64,000 bases of DNA from Lepraria neglecta (lineage: Eukaryota; Ascomycota; Lecanoromycetes; Lecanorales; Stereocaulaceae): the NCBI GenBank assembly GCA_033220425.1, contig CM065646.1:2797501-2861500 (forward strand), written 5' to 3'. Positions 53,669-64,000 of this stretch are shown here, piece after piece. Every line of letters begins with the position of its first letter. The first letter of the stretch is position 1. The notes under the pieces were generated by a model, which saw only the letters and a list, made by a program, of their open reading frames with translations, had not been told where the DNA came from and did no database searches. A program made the position numbers and the translations under genes.

Positions 53669-54551
53669 ATGCCTGTCAATGGGGAGTCGAAGTTGCACTT
53701 CGATTGCATAGAGGATACTGTCGAAGCATTCAGTATGTAACCAAATCAGCGTCCTTGTGCCCTTGTTTCAATTCCTGCACCGGAGAAACTCGATGTAAAT
53801 CTTCTTGGAGCACCTCGCACTGAAGATTTATTGGCACCGACTGACCGAACTTTTTTAGGAAATGGCGACTTCATAGTCGTCCTCGACTCTACAGACCGGG
53901 AAAACGAAGGGGACCTCATTATCGCTGCAGAAGATGTTACGACTGAGAAGATGGCTTTCATGATCAGGCACACTAGGTAGCCTCTCTGCCATCGCACGCC
54001 TCACTCTGAGCAGCCGCTAAAGTGTTGATTTCAGCGGCCTGATCTGCGCCCCAATCCCTCCAACTCTCACTGCCACCTTCGATCTTCCTCAAATGGTGCT
54101 CGAGAACGCCGATCCAAACCGCACTGCCTATACTATTTCTATAGATTCATCAGATCCTTCTGTCACGACTGGCATATCAGCTCAGGACCGCGCCCTCACG
54201 TGCCGTACTCTTGCATCCCCTTCCTCGAATCCTGTGTCATTCAGGCGACCAGGACACGTCCTTCCCCTGCGCGCTCGTGCTGGGGGGATAAGAGAACGGC
54301 AAGGACATACGGAAGCTGCCGTGGAGTTCTGTCGATTATCAGGCAAGCGACCGGCTGGTGTCATCTGCGAGCTGGTTGAGGATGGTGAAGAGGTGGAAGG
54401 GTCCGCATTGAGAAGAGAGGGAGGGATGATGAGAAGAGATGGATGCTTGAGATTTGGAAAAAGATGGGGCCTGAAGGTATGTACGATTGAGGATCTACTG
54501 GACTATGTGAATAGACAAGAGAAAGGTATACACGTCAATGGAAATGTTTAA
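53669..54551 (+). CDS. rib3: 3,4-dihydroxy-2-butanone 4-phosphate synthase
   Basis: The enzyme converts ribulose 5-phosphate to formate and the four-carbon unit of the riboflavin xylene ring. Three exons, 53669-53732, 53859-53976 and 54035-54551, join in frame to 232 residues, the usual fungal length. Motifs: [11 protein letters not shown] at the start, the acidic metal/active-site loop DRENEGDLI (residues 34-42), [40 protein letters not shown] and [10 protein letters not shown] (151-160), where His and Glu act in catalysis. All are intact. The ATG 53669 is the first that gives the conserved N-terminus. It is a second riboflavin gene besides the RIB2-type deaminase at 21.6 kb, without physical clustering. 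Confidence 0.93.
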
Positions 54552-54694
54552 AAATCTATGCATGAATCTCAAACAATCGTTTCAGAGCGCCTTTCAATAT
54601 GCGACCGAAGTCTTATGGCAGTCCTTCCTCCCATTAACATCCATAAAAATGCCCGACGGAGTCACCAAATGAAGCTTGGACAGCAACTAAATGC

Positions 54695-55510
54695 TCAAAG
54701 CTCTTCGCAATAGTCATCATCATCATCATCCTCATCAACCACATCCTCCTTGGTCGAATCAGGACCACTCGCCGGCACAACACTGCCACTCGACAAAGGA
54801 ACAATGCCAGTCACCGAACTGCTACTCGTCGTTGCGCTACTACTCATGGCGGACGTAGCAATCTGAAACGCACCACCCACATTCGGCGTCCCACTCGCAT
54901 CCAGTACAACTTTTACCCCAGAAGCCTGCCCCGTCAACGAAAAACTCTCCGTCCCACCCCCCAATGTCCCCAATTTCGACCCAAACGGCCCATCATCCAA
55001 CGCACTACAATCATCTAACCTCTGGGCCAACCCCATCACCACCCCCGCCGCAATCTGCCCAAAAAACTGATCCGTAACACCCGTCGCATTACACAGATCA
55101 AAATGCACTTGCTTCCCATACCTCGTATTCACATTCGCGGTATTAGACCCCTCTTCCTGGTCGCAGTAGCCAGCGTCTGTGCATTGGTCGTTTACTTTCA
55201 CTACCACCGGCGTGCCGAGTTGTAACCCGTTGCTGGGGAATTGGTCGACGAGAGGTTGCAGATGCCAGCATTGACCGCAGCCGGCGCCGACGCCGTCGAT
55301 GATAGGGGCGCCGGAGGCATAGGTTATGTTGTTTGCGGCTGCGTAGCCGGTTCCGTAGGTGCCGACGGCGGAGGGGCCGCAGGCTACGGAGGGACCGCAG
55401 TTTTGGTTCCAGGTGAATGAAGATGTTAAGACGGGGTATGAAGCGGTTGTTAGGGTTGGGAGGAGGGAAGCGAGGAGAGATAGGACGGCAGGCGAAAGTG
55501 AGCAGTGCAT
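54695..55510 (-). CDS. Expansin-like / double-psi beta-barrel secreted protein
   Basis: This intact single-exon gene encodes 271 residues. It has a clear signal peptide (SLSPAVLSLLASLLPTLTTAS), then a domain with paired cysteines of the expansin/GH45-like double-psi beta-barrel: NQNCGPSVACG, YGTGYAAANN, GAGCGQCWHLQPL, VVVKVNDQCTDAGYC and KQVHFDLCNATG. Such proteins loosen or bind plant or fungal wall polysaccharides. Some are swollenin- or endoglucanase-like. A Ser-rich linker (about 215-250) leads to a very acidic tail (DEDDDDDDYCEEL) in place of a binding module or GPI signal. The Asp-rich C-terminus is unusual for the family. Catalysis cannot be judged from sequence. Confidence 0.8.
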   Translation of the reverse strand: MHCSLSPAVLSLLASLLPTLTTASYPVLTSSFTWNQNCGPSVACGPSAVGTYGTGYAAANNITYASGAPIIDGVGAGCGQCWHLQPLVDQFPSNGLQLGTPVVVKVNDQCTDAGYCDQEEGSNTANVNTRYGKQVHFDLCNATGVTDQFFGQIAAGVVMGLAQRLDDCSALDDGPFGSKLGTLGGGTESFSLTGQASGVKVVLDASGTPNVGGAFQIATSAMSSSATTSSSSVTGIVPLSSGSVVPASGPDSTKEDVVDEDDDDDDYCEEL

Positions 55511-56455
55511 TTTGAGGGTTGAAAAGTAGGGATATAATGATTGTGAGGGAGACTGAAGATGTTTCTTGTTATGAAGGTATTTAATGAGTGGACGATCCTG
55601 ACCAGAGGACCTTAAGGTAGATCAAATGAGTGGAATCTCCGTCCGGGACGTTGTGTTTCTGATAACGATGGGGAAACAACTGGCCCCAGGGGTACGGCTT
55701 CTATATATTCTCTCTCACATGAAGCTTGCCAGCCCCTGCTGAGTGCATGACAAGGAAGCCAAATGTTGGCTCCCATGCAGTAATACGGAATGCGGTGGCC
55801 CAACATGGCACCTCGTGACCTACCCGCTCACTACCGCACGAAACATTGGAGTCTCAATATCCACCTGATGGCGGCTCGGAGCATTAAATCCTATGGCTGC
55901 TTATGGAAGGAAGGTACCTCCACGTGGAGCGGCAATGGCCCGTTTGTTGAAACGGAGCTGGATCCTTTGACCCCCACGCGGGAAGTCAAGTTTGTTTGGC
56001 CGCCTCATTGAGGTGGATATACGAAGGGACTTTGGCGATCGTATAAAAAAAGTGCATTGTGCGTTGGTTCACTTGGTTGAGTTCTGGACTTGCTGCGCGG
56101 GCCTTTCTTTTATTGCGCTTTTGGCGCGCGAAGCAGTTGTCGAGGTTGCGGCAAAGAGAAGAAAAAGACGAGCAAGACTGTGATCCATTGGAGCATTAAA
56201 CGGGTATTGTTGGAAGTACATTACACACAACATAAGTTGATGTACAAGCAAATGAACAAATTGTTGGTACACGGAAACTCGTCAGACAACCTGCCAGGTG
56301 CTACACACTTCGGAGCGTTTCTTGCGCTTGAAATGCCCCAGACTTTTATCCATCCCACCCAATGCTTTTCCGACTGTCACGTACTTCGTAAATCCAGTAA
56401 TAATCCAGATTATTACTACTAATATCGACTATATCTCAACGAAACTATCCCCGAT
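55511..56455. other. Intergenic, nothing recognised
   Basis: Small ORFs (55790-56011, 56090-56422) have no domain. Confidence 0.5.
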
Positions 56456-57060
56456 TCAAAAAATTTAAGCGGCCTTGGAAAGTACTATATTTATGGTATA
56501 TTTTATATTCATAAATCTAAGCCCTAATCCTAATAGGGCAAAAGTTATTAAGGATTTGGTGTAATAGTGCTTCGGGGGGCACTTCGGGGGTGGCTGCGGG
56601 GGCTGCTTTAGGGCACTCCGCAGGCAAAAATATGTTTTTTGAGCTTTCCTTAGCCAAATCTTAACCAAATTTCAAAATTCGAACGGCGTTAGAAAGTGTA
56701 TAGCTAGCTCTAAAACTCATAGGATTATGTCGATATTATATGACGTATGTAGCGCGGGGCATTGCTGCGAAGAAGTTGCGGTGCGCATTAAACTTTTGAC
56801 GTTCTAGGGTCCGGCGCCAAGCTCAATGCTTGGCATTTGCCACCGAGCTCGCGCTGCCCGCAAAACATCGCGAAATACTAATAACTATTACGCAAATGGG
56901 CCGATTTTCAAAACTCTTGATGCGCAAGCAAGCTAACAATCAGCTTTAAAATCTAGGAGCTTTGCAAAAGAAAGAATGACGTATATTGCGCCAGGCATTG
57001 CTGCGAAGCAGTTGCGGTGTACGGTCAGATTTTGATGGGGTACGGCTTGGCACGCTAACT
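56456..57060. repeat. AT-rich region with diverged ~240-bp direct repeat
   Basis: The block gacgtatgtagcgcggggca..., then ttgctgcgaagaagttgcggt (about 56739-56810), recurs as gacgtatattgcgccaggca..., then ttgctgcgaagcagttgcggt (about 56979-57050). The 60-70 bp before each copy (ttcaaaa..., then ctaaaactcatagga / ttaaaatctaggag) are also related. The period is 240 bp with about three quarters identity by eye. The stretch 56500-56640 is AT-rich with cttcggggg words. This looks like a decayed satellite or transposon relic. No ORF is supported. Confidence 0.65.
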
Positions 57061-57256
57061 GGAGAAGGCGGGTTCTATAGGAGCACTTTGATTGGCTGCA
57101 AATGCGGAATACCTCCGAATTTCCTCATATGTTATTAGAAGAAGATAAGGTTTCATATCATGATACTAGTGTTCTATAGGCTTAGTGCGTTCCGGGTGTG
57201 ATAGATCTAGTTTCTTAGAATCCTGCAATCATCTTTTCCCCCGCAACGAGCTAAAA

Positions 57257-58708
57257 ATGGAACAGCCAACAGAATCACAGAGCTGGGTACAGGTACCGCA
57301 ACACCGTCGATGGGGCTTCGAGGAACCTCGACCAGAACTACTCAAGATCCTAATCGATCTGCGCGCAAAGGAGCATCAGCCAACGTACCACCCACCTCCA
57401 GAAAGAGGGTATGGCCCGAGCCTATCCTCCATACTTTCCCATCACCAACAGGCTAAGGCAAGTGATTCCAGTTGTTCAGAATCTCTTAAGATTATCACTA
57501 CTAATTCTCAGCAGAATCTGCAGACCAGAGGGCAACAGTCCAGCGGGTCTTATGTCCCAGATCTTTTTGTATGTTTGCTCCCCCCAGGCCCATTTTGGTT
57601 TTATAAAGTACTAATAGTTGAATCAGCGAAAAGAGAATCAGCGACCTGGCTCGTTCCAGGACAAGAACTTTCATCCATTTGGAAACGAGGATGTCAAAGG
57701 AGCCAGAGACAAATACTTTGGTGGTCCCATACTGGATAAGTCCGTGCTCAAATGGCGGCAAACGCACTACACCAGGGCATGTGGAGATGTAATCGGAACG
57801 AGAGAATCCAATATCCTGTTACCCTTTAACATGAGCCAAATCGTGAAGTCAGTTGCTGTTATGTCAAGCGCACACATGACCCAGACAGCAATTTGGGTAG
57901 GACCCCGCCTTCTCCTCTCAACGCTACATTTACATCATTGGGTCCAAGCTCTCCCATCGAATGAGGAATGCGACCTCGTTCGTAAAACAGGTCAGACTTT
58001 CGACGTCGAGAGCGAAAGTTGCTCGCACGTCCTGTCAGTGCACTCGCCAAAAGTGCAGCTTCTACAATTCAGCGCTGAAGACGACATCGGAATTTTTAAG
58101 CTCCAAGACTGCTATCCTCCAAGATCAGACTGGGTGAACCCTGATTGGCTGATGGAACGGGACGATGCATACAGACATGATCTGAATGTGGGACGGAAGG
58201 TTGCCTGTGTGGCTTACAATGGAAAAATAAGTGAAGGAGACACGAGGAAAATCAAGGATGAAGCTGCGATTCAGTTGCAGAAAAATTTGCAACAATTCGC
58301 GTTCTCGGTGAGCCTTTGTTGAACTTTGTGAGACTAACAGGCACTAACAATCAAGCAGGCTGAGCCAATAGATCTGGACATAGTCACAAAGCCACAGATG
58401 AAAAGTTTCGCCCCTGGAACCCTGGACAAAGCAGACGCCAATGACAAACGCATGGTTTTTGGAGTGAGCACTTCTTTGTGGAAAGGCTCGAGTGGGGGAC
58501 CATGTGTTTTATTAGACGGATTCGAAGGTGGTACAATCATCGGACTGGGTAAGAATTCCCCCTCGTTTCCAAGTCGAAAGCTTGCATGAAGCGATCTGAC
58601 TAACTCCTGTTCTTGTATACAGTACGGGGTTACGAGCTTCTTTCATATCCATACAACTTAGTTAATGGGTTTCCCGTTGGCTTAAAGGCAGCGCTCAAAC
58701 AATTTTAG
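57257..58708 (+). CDS. Trypsin-like serine peptidase-fold protein
   Basis: Four exons, 57257-57568, 57618-58307, 58359-58548 and 58623-58708, join in frame to 425 residues. No signal peptide: the N-terminal ~140 residues are polar and partly disordered, so it is probably intracellular. The C-terminal ~250 residues have the chymotrypsin-fold plan: AIWVGPRLLLSTLHLHHW, in the place of the TAAHC histidine strand, EDDIGIFKLQD for the aspartate, and WKGSSGGPCVLLDG for the GxSGGP serine. The last gives a strong serine-protease signature. The histidine assignment (one of the two in LHHW or the one in TLHL) is tentative. Such domains occur in fungi as effector modules of NLR-type proteins or alone. 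The gene is convergent with the intact patatin gene, 860 bp apart. No damage. Confidence 0.75.
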
Positions 58709-58984
58709 GGCTTCGGGGTTTACATAGTGTTCGTGATAGCGTTACGCCCGGTATGGTAAAGGGAAGGTAGGTCCTTGACGTCAAGAAGGGATTGAAGCCG
58801 ACCAAAATATCCCCCTTGTTAAACAGTCTTACACTTAGGAGGAGTGTTTATTCAACGGCGAAACGGGCAACAGAGATATTGTGATAAATACTGTGAGCAG
58901 CTATAGCCCAATCAGGCTCCTTAATGCTGCGCTCCTCCTAGTGCGGGCAGCTAGAACAGCTTCCTCCCTGCTATGCTCCCCCAT

Positions 58985-59110
58985 GCTCCCTTGCAGTTCC
59001 CTCCTGCTCCCTCGATGCTCCCTCCTGCTCTCTCGATGCTCCCTCCTGCTCCCTCGGTGCTCGCTCGATGCTCCCTCCTGCTCCCTTGGTGCTCCCTCAG
59101 TGCTCCCTCT
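58985..59110 (+). repeat. CT-rich 21-bp minisatellite
   Basis: About five imperfect units of ctccctcctgctccctcgatg, with variants gctctctcgatg, ctcggtg and cttggtg and shortened units near the end. On the plus strand it encodes an artefactual Leu/Ser/Cys repeat ORF. Confidence 0.85.
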
Positions 59111-59171
59111 AGAGCGGCCTTACTCCCTTTTGAGAACGGAAACGGTAATTAGCAATCCTAAATTCGGGGTG

Positions 59172-59206
<35 letters not shown>
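59172..59206. repeat. (TA)n microsatellite
   Basis: A run of alternating TA about 30 bp long, next to the CT-rich minisatellite. Confidence 0.9.
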
Positions 59207-59208
<2 letters not shown>

Positions 59209-59567
59209 TCTTCAAGATCTTCCAAAGCTTATACTAAGCTGCTGGTCTTCTCTGTAGTGATATTGGTTGCGCAATAACCACGCGGCTAGAGTCTTGTTCG
59301 GACCAGAGACGCAGTGGTAATCGTTATACGGTACTGCTCCTGCGGGTGTGTCAGATCATCTGTATGAATCTAGCAGGGCGAGCGGATGTACACTTGAAAC
59401 TTCGTGTGATGGATGATGTTGAGGTAGGTAGATGGACTCACCACATACTGTTTATTCCAGAGCATTAGAAAAGTCGACCCCGATACATACAGTTACGTTA
59501 TCAAACACAAAAGAACGGGATCTAGACGTGTCGAAGACATTCCGAGGAGAGAGGGACGACTCGCTGC

Positions 59568-62084
59568 TCAACGGACGACTTTCTTGCATGTCTCCAGTAT
59601 CTTTTCCAATTCTTCGCTATCCTCTACTCGACCGAATTTCTCTCCATGCTTATCCAGTAGATGCTTCACAATGTCCTTTTCCTGGAGGTATTTCTTCTCT
59701 CCTCGTGGACAGCCTGGAACTTTGCACTGATACCAGGCGCCAAAGCAGGCCCTCTCCCATCTTTGTTTGTTGTTCCGAGCTCGGTCTCTTCTGCCGTCAA
59801 CAAGGATCTTGGCGCATTCCTCGATCCAGTCTCTGACATGTTCTTGGGCAAGGTAGGCCTCGGTGTGCTTGCGAATTGTCTTGATGGTCTTGTTCTTGGG
59901 TAGGAGCCACTTGGGTATGCCAGCCAAATCATCGTCGGTGGGCGATCGGCCTGTTGTTGCGTCGTCCACATAGATGATAGTACCACTCTCTTTGGCCTCG
60001 TTGACAGATGCTGCGTTGGGTCGGTCGCAGCTTGGAGGGTTCGATTCTCGTTGGGCTTGCTCAAGTGCAGGACGACTGTCTGGCGGGACTTTGTCTTCAG
60101 AATCGCCGTTCCCGTTCTGGGAATGTTCATCTTTCTCCTCCGCTGATTGGCTTTCCCGAGCCTCAGCGCCAGGTTGTCCTGCATTCTTGGGCCGAGCTCT
60201 TGCCTTTCGAGACTTCATCTTCCCGATAAAGACTCCAAGATTTGTTCTTAGGGGATGTCGAGCGCGCCATTCGTCCAGCTTCATCGCGTCGAGGCCATAT
60301 TCCACGTTGAATCTCTGATAGCGGAATCTATCCACAGGGTCGAGAGCATTTTTAGCTTTGATCATGTTCCCGTGGGTACGCTCGGAATCAGTAGCCCATT
60401 TCATTGCAAAATTCAGATAGTTCCAATACCGAGATAGCCCCTGACCTTGGATACGACTGATCTTATTGTTCTTTCCAGTTCCAACGCTCACTATGATCTT
60501 TGCGCATTTCTTAGCGTTATTATTCATTTTTCTGACTTCATCGTAGATTTCCTCGCATGGGTTGTTCGTTGCTCCAAATCCTCCATCCACGTACTCAAGG
60601 CCGTCAATGACTACGGGCTTGAAGTAGGTCGGTGCTGCGGCAGTAGCACGAGCGACTTGCCATATAGGGACATCATGGGCTTGAGCAGGATTCCGGTCAA
60701 ACTTCTGTGCTTCTAGGTCTTCACTCTTGTGCAGATTCTCATAGGTTCTGAACAGATATGGCGGTTCCACACCTGACAGTCTCTGCTTCTGAATTGCGAC
60801 AACGAGCCTAAAAAGGGTCAGAAAGAATTAATGAGGATGCGCAGGTCTCTTACACTCTGCATCTATTCTCGTCAAAGGCGAAATTCCTTCCACCGGGAAA
60901 ATCAGCCACCTTCGGTATGTATCTCTTGACAACGTCTCTCACGATTTCCTGTAGGACCTTATGATTGTATTTATCCCTAGGCCAGAAAAAGGGTGATCGG
61001 AGATGGAACCATCGACTGTGTCCGAAGACCTTAGCACCTAGTGTTTCGTACTCTTTGATGCAGTCGTCGGTATTCATTCGCAAACGTCCAAGCATGATAG
61101 CAATTAGACTATGATGAGCGTCAGCATGTATATAATGCTTTGGGGATTGATCCTTACCCTCCAGTGCTCGTACCTGCCATATAATCAAAGTAGTGGCATG
61201 GTAGCCATGGAGATGAAGCTGTCTTGGGGCTTCCAGCAGCATTCTGCTTGTCCGGGGGTGCTTCTTCTGGGACTAATCTTGGGGGCGGCTGAAGTGGATG
61301 ATAGCTGGATTCGGCTGGCCCGTCGGCTTCGTTGGGTCCGGGCAGACTCGCAGTCTCAAGTCTGCCAATTGCCTCCATGAGCTTTTGGATGATCAATAGC
61401 GCAGAGTAGCCTCGAATGCCGCCTCCATCTGCGCGAAAAGTAGACATGTAAGCTTGAGCTATGCCATTGCAAACGACATATGCAAAGTACTGCGAAGGCT
61501 TTGAAGGGATTCTTTTTGGGTAGGACCTTGCATTAAGACAAAAGCCTTATTGGTTCATAGTAAGAAGTAGCGCCCTTGCTGAGGCAAGTGTATTTGATAT
61601 CAAAGAATGTTGCAGATAAAAGCTAGTGAGACATACCTAATGATAGTATTGCCTTCTGATCCCAGACGGCCGTCTCTGCGAAGCTCTCCGAGTTCTGCGT
61701 TAAGTTGGTCGAATGTCGCCTCGGAATCTGACCAAGGATTTGGTTCTCGACAAGCTTGTTTTTGTGGGAAATTGGTGGAACAGACTTGATCTTCTTATCA
61801 TAGGTTCGCGCCCTGTTCGCTTTGTTTGAAGGATTGGGCTCATTTTCCTCCGCTGACCCTTCAGCCAGAGGCTGATTGGTCGAAATTTGTCTGGAGCTTT
61901 GACGCTGTTGCTGTCGTCCATCTTGGAAATCGAAGTACGCAGTATCCTCCTGTATTGGCTCTGGGGAGGTGGACTGTTCTCGAAGCAGGCTATGTTCGCT
62001 TATAGCTCCAAGTCCATCAACGCTGGTGTTAAGGTTTGTAAGAGTTTCGTCATTGGATGCAGATGGGGCTGTTGGGTCGGTCAT
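59568..62084 (-). CDS. Patatin-like phospholipase, intact, with C-terminal zinc-finger-like region
   Basis: Four exons, 62084-61637, 61428-61158, 61108-60854 and 60807-59568, join in frame to 737 residues. The N-terminal ~150 residues are Ser/Gln-rich. The patatin domain follows: AILSLDGGGIRGYSALLI (oxyanion hole, formed across intron 1), HYFDYMAGTSTGGLIAIML (nucleophile Ser, formed across intron 2), PPYLFRTYENL, IWQVARATAAAPTYFKPV and the catalytic-Asp motif YVDGGFGATNNPCEE. A basic/acidic linker follows, and near the end a C2H2-like CKVPGCPRG, then IVKHLLDKH. Patatins release fatty acids from phospholipids. In fungi they occur as effectors of incompatibility and NLR systems as well as in lipid turnover. 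ATG 62084 is the first ATG in the open frame. The decayed paralogue at 1.1-2.9 kb shares the first intron positions. Confidence 0.9.
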
Positions 62085-63235
62085 TCTCGTCTGCAGCCGG
62101 AATGTGTACACTAACTATGACCAAGCTTTTATTAGAGGGGTAATTGATCGCAAGAAGCAGGTCAGATAACTGGGCTATGATATCACCAATTGCGCTGTGC
62201 GACACAGTAAGAAGACTGATTTGATGAGCTCGCTTTTGCCATCGAACGAGGGATTATTATGTGTTGATCATTTTGAGCCTCATCGACAGCGCGCTGAAGA
62301 TGCTCGATCTCGATCCTTTACCGCCCACTTAGTAGCCTTTCACTGTTTCACGACAGCCATCGTCCTCTTCAGCTGGGAAAAATAGAAACGCTCTTCATGG
62401 TGTGCGAGCACAAGCCAACTGGTAAGTGATTGGCCCCAGAGCTGCTTGGTAATCGTCAGAACGGACGCCTCCTGCAGGAGTCGAGAGCATGCAGGTCTAA
62501 ATAGAAAATCACCATGAGGTTGCATAGAATACGGGTACGCCACAGTCCCCAATGCAGTCATGATAGACGATTCAGCTTATCAGGTTGAAGGAAAACACGC
62601 ACCTCACAATCGCCATCAAGCCACGGGCGTTAGCATTTTGCAGCTCACATGGCTGAGGGCCCAAGGCATACGTGGCTGATTGTGGCTTTCCCACATTATG
62701 CTGGGAATGGGATTGGTATTCACGATGATAGGCCTGCGAGGCGAGAACTGTCAGAAAGAGGGGGGGCGTTCGTTCAGTCTAATGAAGTTCTGTTTAGTAA
62801 TCTTTATTGGTCGCTTCATAATTGGACCGGAGATTGCCGCGGAATGGGGAGGAAGGAGCCCTGCTCCGCCACCACTCGTTTCAAGCCAGGAATTCGTAAA
62901 GCTGCACGCGCGGAGATGACCCTGCTCGGCTATGAAAGTCAATAAGTCTCCCTTCTACCATCCATCGTGATTTCGCCTCCAACGCTTCCTAAAGGAGTCA
63001 CAGCGTTGTAACATCCTTATCATCCATTGGACGACGTGGACAAATGCTCCCTTGAGGATTGGGCGCAGCTGAAACCCTGTCACTCCTCGGGCGCCTGCTG
63101 AGACTATCAGGCGGTCAGACCGAAGGGTAAATAAGAACCAAGGACGCTCCTCTATCGAGTTATGCTGCCCAAAATTCACTCGCCATTGTGTCGGCGATTC
63201 TTTGTTTATTTGCGATTTATTCCGACACCTTTGAG
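62085..63235. other. Intergenic, nothing recognised
   Basis: Upstream of the patatin gene. Short overlapping ORFs at 62649-62945 show no domain. No repeats were seen. Confidence 0.5.
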
Positions 63236-63624
63236 ATGTTGACATCCGCCTACCAGAACTCCATGTCTCCGGAATCAGATATTAAGCCAATACAAAGGAC
63301 GAACAGCGGTCACGTGATCGTTTTCGACCCCGCCACTCAAACCCTCACCACTGAAAAAGCCAAGAGGCTCAAAGGTACTTCTTGTAATCGACAAGATCTC
63401 ATTGCCCTAATGCTAATTCTGATATAGACTACGACGCCAAGCTGCAAACTGCCCCTAAGCTTGGTAGCCGAGTGGATATCTTCGTCGACTCCCGCCTTGT
63501 CGCAACGATCAACCTGAGCAAGCTGAGTTGGGCTACGAACACCAAACGCTTCTTCGGCAAATGCAATCAAATCCTTGTCATGGAGCTTCCCGATGGCATA
63601 TTACCACCCAGAATAAAGGCTTAG
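63236..63624 (+). CDS. Small hypothetical protein, two exons
   Basis: Exons 63236-63374 and 63428-63624 join in frame to 111 residues across a 53-bp intron (gtactt...gatatag). Sequence features: SGHVIVFDPATQTLTTEKAK, then KLGSRVDIFVDSRLVATINL and LVMELPDGILPPRIKA. The alternating strands suggest a small beta-rich domain. No family is recognised, and there is no signal peptide. A second ATG nine codons in (63263) could also be used. Clean splice borders and an intact frame make it likely to be real. Confidence 0.5.
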
Positions 63625-64000
63625 TAAAGTCATTGCAGTCTGCTATGAAATACAACGCTAGCTATTCTATTGGTGCCGCAATTCCACTCTCGCACTTGCC
63701 TTGGAATCTTGCTCCGTGTGACATCTAATGCGTAACGACAGTACTTCGCGTTTCACATTCTATAACTCGCCGAAATTCCCTATGGATTTGGAGGAAGGTT
63801 TTCTTTGTGGAGTCTCCCACATTCCCCAATCTTCTGACCTATACATGAAAGCGTCTTCGTGGCTCAATTGCTCTAGGCGAGCATTCTCTAATATTTCTTT
63901 ACGAGAGTGGAATGGCCATGTTATGCTGCTGAATGCACTGGGAGTGTGAGCTAGGAGTTAGCAAGGAGACATCTGGTTGGTTGGCTCCGCGTGAGGAGTT
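63625..64000. other. Window end, nothing recognised
   Basis: Plus-strand ORF 63728-63949 has no domain, and the window ends without a further call. Confidence 0.4.

Larger units (their letters stand above)
58709..59567. other. Intergenic with minisatellite and TA repeat
   Basis: This is the convergent 3' region between the peptidase and patatin genes. It contains the 21-bp CT-rich minisatellite and the (TA)n tract listed separately, and nothing else recognised. Confidence 0.6.

Noticed and set aside
21597-54551. Riboflavin biosynthesis gene cluster
   Set aside because: Only two pathway genes occur, 31 kb apart, with unrelated genes between; fungal RIB genes are normally dispersed.
58881-59237. 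118-codon Leu/Ser/Cys-rich plus-strand ORF
   Set aside because: It is produced by the 21-bp CT-rich minisatellite and the TA repeat.

Overview
The window is nuclear DNA from a filamentous ascomycete (Pezizomycotina). Almost every intact gene is broken by short introns (about 50-180 bp) with GT..AG borders. The recognisable products are fungal: a complex I 51 kDa subunit with a presequence, a siderophore acyltransferase, HET-domain genes, STN1, a centrin, and secreted serine/glycine-rich wall proteins. The genus cannot be told from the sequence alone. For 13 genes I placed introns by hand so that exon lengths sum to a whole number of codons and motifs join correctly. Those coordinates are predictions, not cDNA-supported.

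Layout. 0-4 kb: a decayed patatin-like phospholipase with a decayed hydrolase-like segment before it. 4-7.5 kb: gene-poor DNA with an array of short palindromic repeats (5.3-6.4 kb) and two tRNA-like elements (7.06-7.43 kb). 7.6-15.3 kb (minus strand): complex I 51 kDa subunit, a large frame-broken GPI-type wall protein, and the telomere protein STN1. 16-20 kb: a tandem pair of decayed paralogues of unknown function, with a 147-bp in-frame duplication and a 64-bp tandem repeat. 20.4-27.7 kb: an NTF2-like protein, a RIB2-type deaminase, a methyltransferase remnant, an F-box protein and a siderophore N-acyltransferase. 28.5-35 kb: an AAA ATPase, a small ORF with one internal stop, centrin (CDC31) and a short-chain dehydrogenase. 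35.5-46 kb: a frame-broken N-glycosylation-rich protein, two decayed HET genes, and between the HET genes a mitochondrial dicarboxylate carrier and a secreted repeat protein with dibasic (Kex2-type) sites. 46-56 kb: small membrane proteins, a Myb/SANT-like nuclear protein, a broken Hsp70-like gene, RIB3 and an expansin-like secreted protein. 56-64 kb: AT-rich repeats, a trypsin-like peptidase gene convergent with an intact patatin gene, minisatellites and a small gene.

How the genes relate. Housekeeping genes (complex I, RIB2, RIB3, DIC1, CDC31, STN1) are intact. They alternate with accessory genes typical of fungal non-self recognition (HET, patatin, trypsin-like peptidase, Hsp70-like), most of which are decayed. 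In the minus-strand HET gene the decay is four in-frame stop codons without a frameshift over 1.7 kb, the pattern expected of repeat-induced point mutation. RIB2 and RIB3 serve the same pathway but lie 31 kb apart. The most unusual intact items are the dibasic-site repeat precursor at 42 kb, a 5-nucleotide micro-exon in the dicarboxylate carrier, the tRNA-like pair, and the convergent peptidase/patatin pair.
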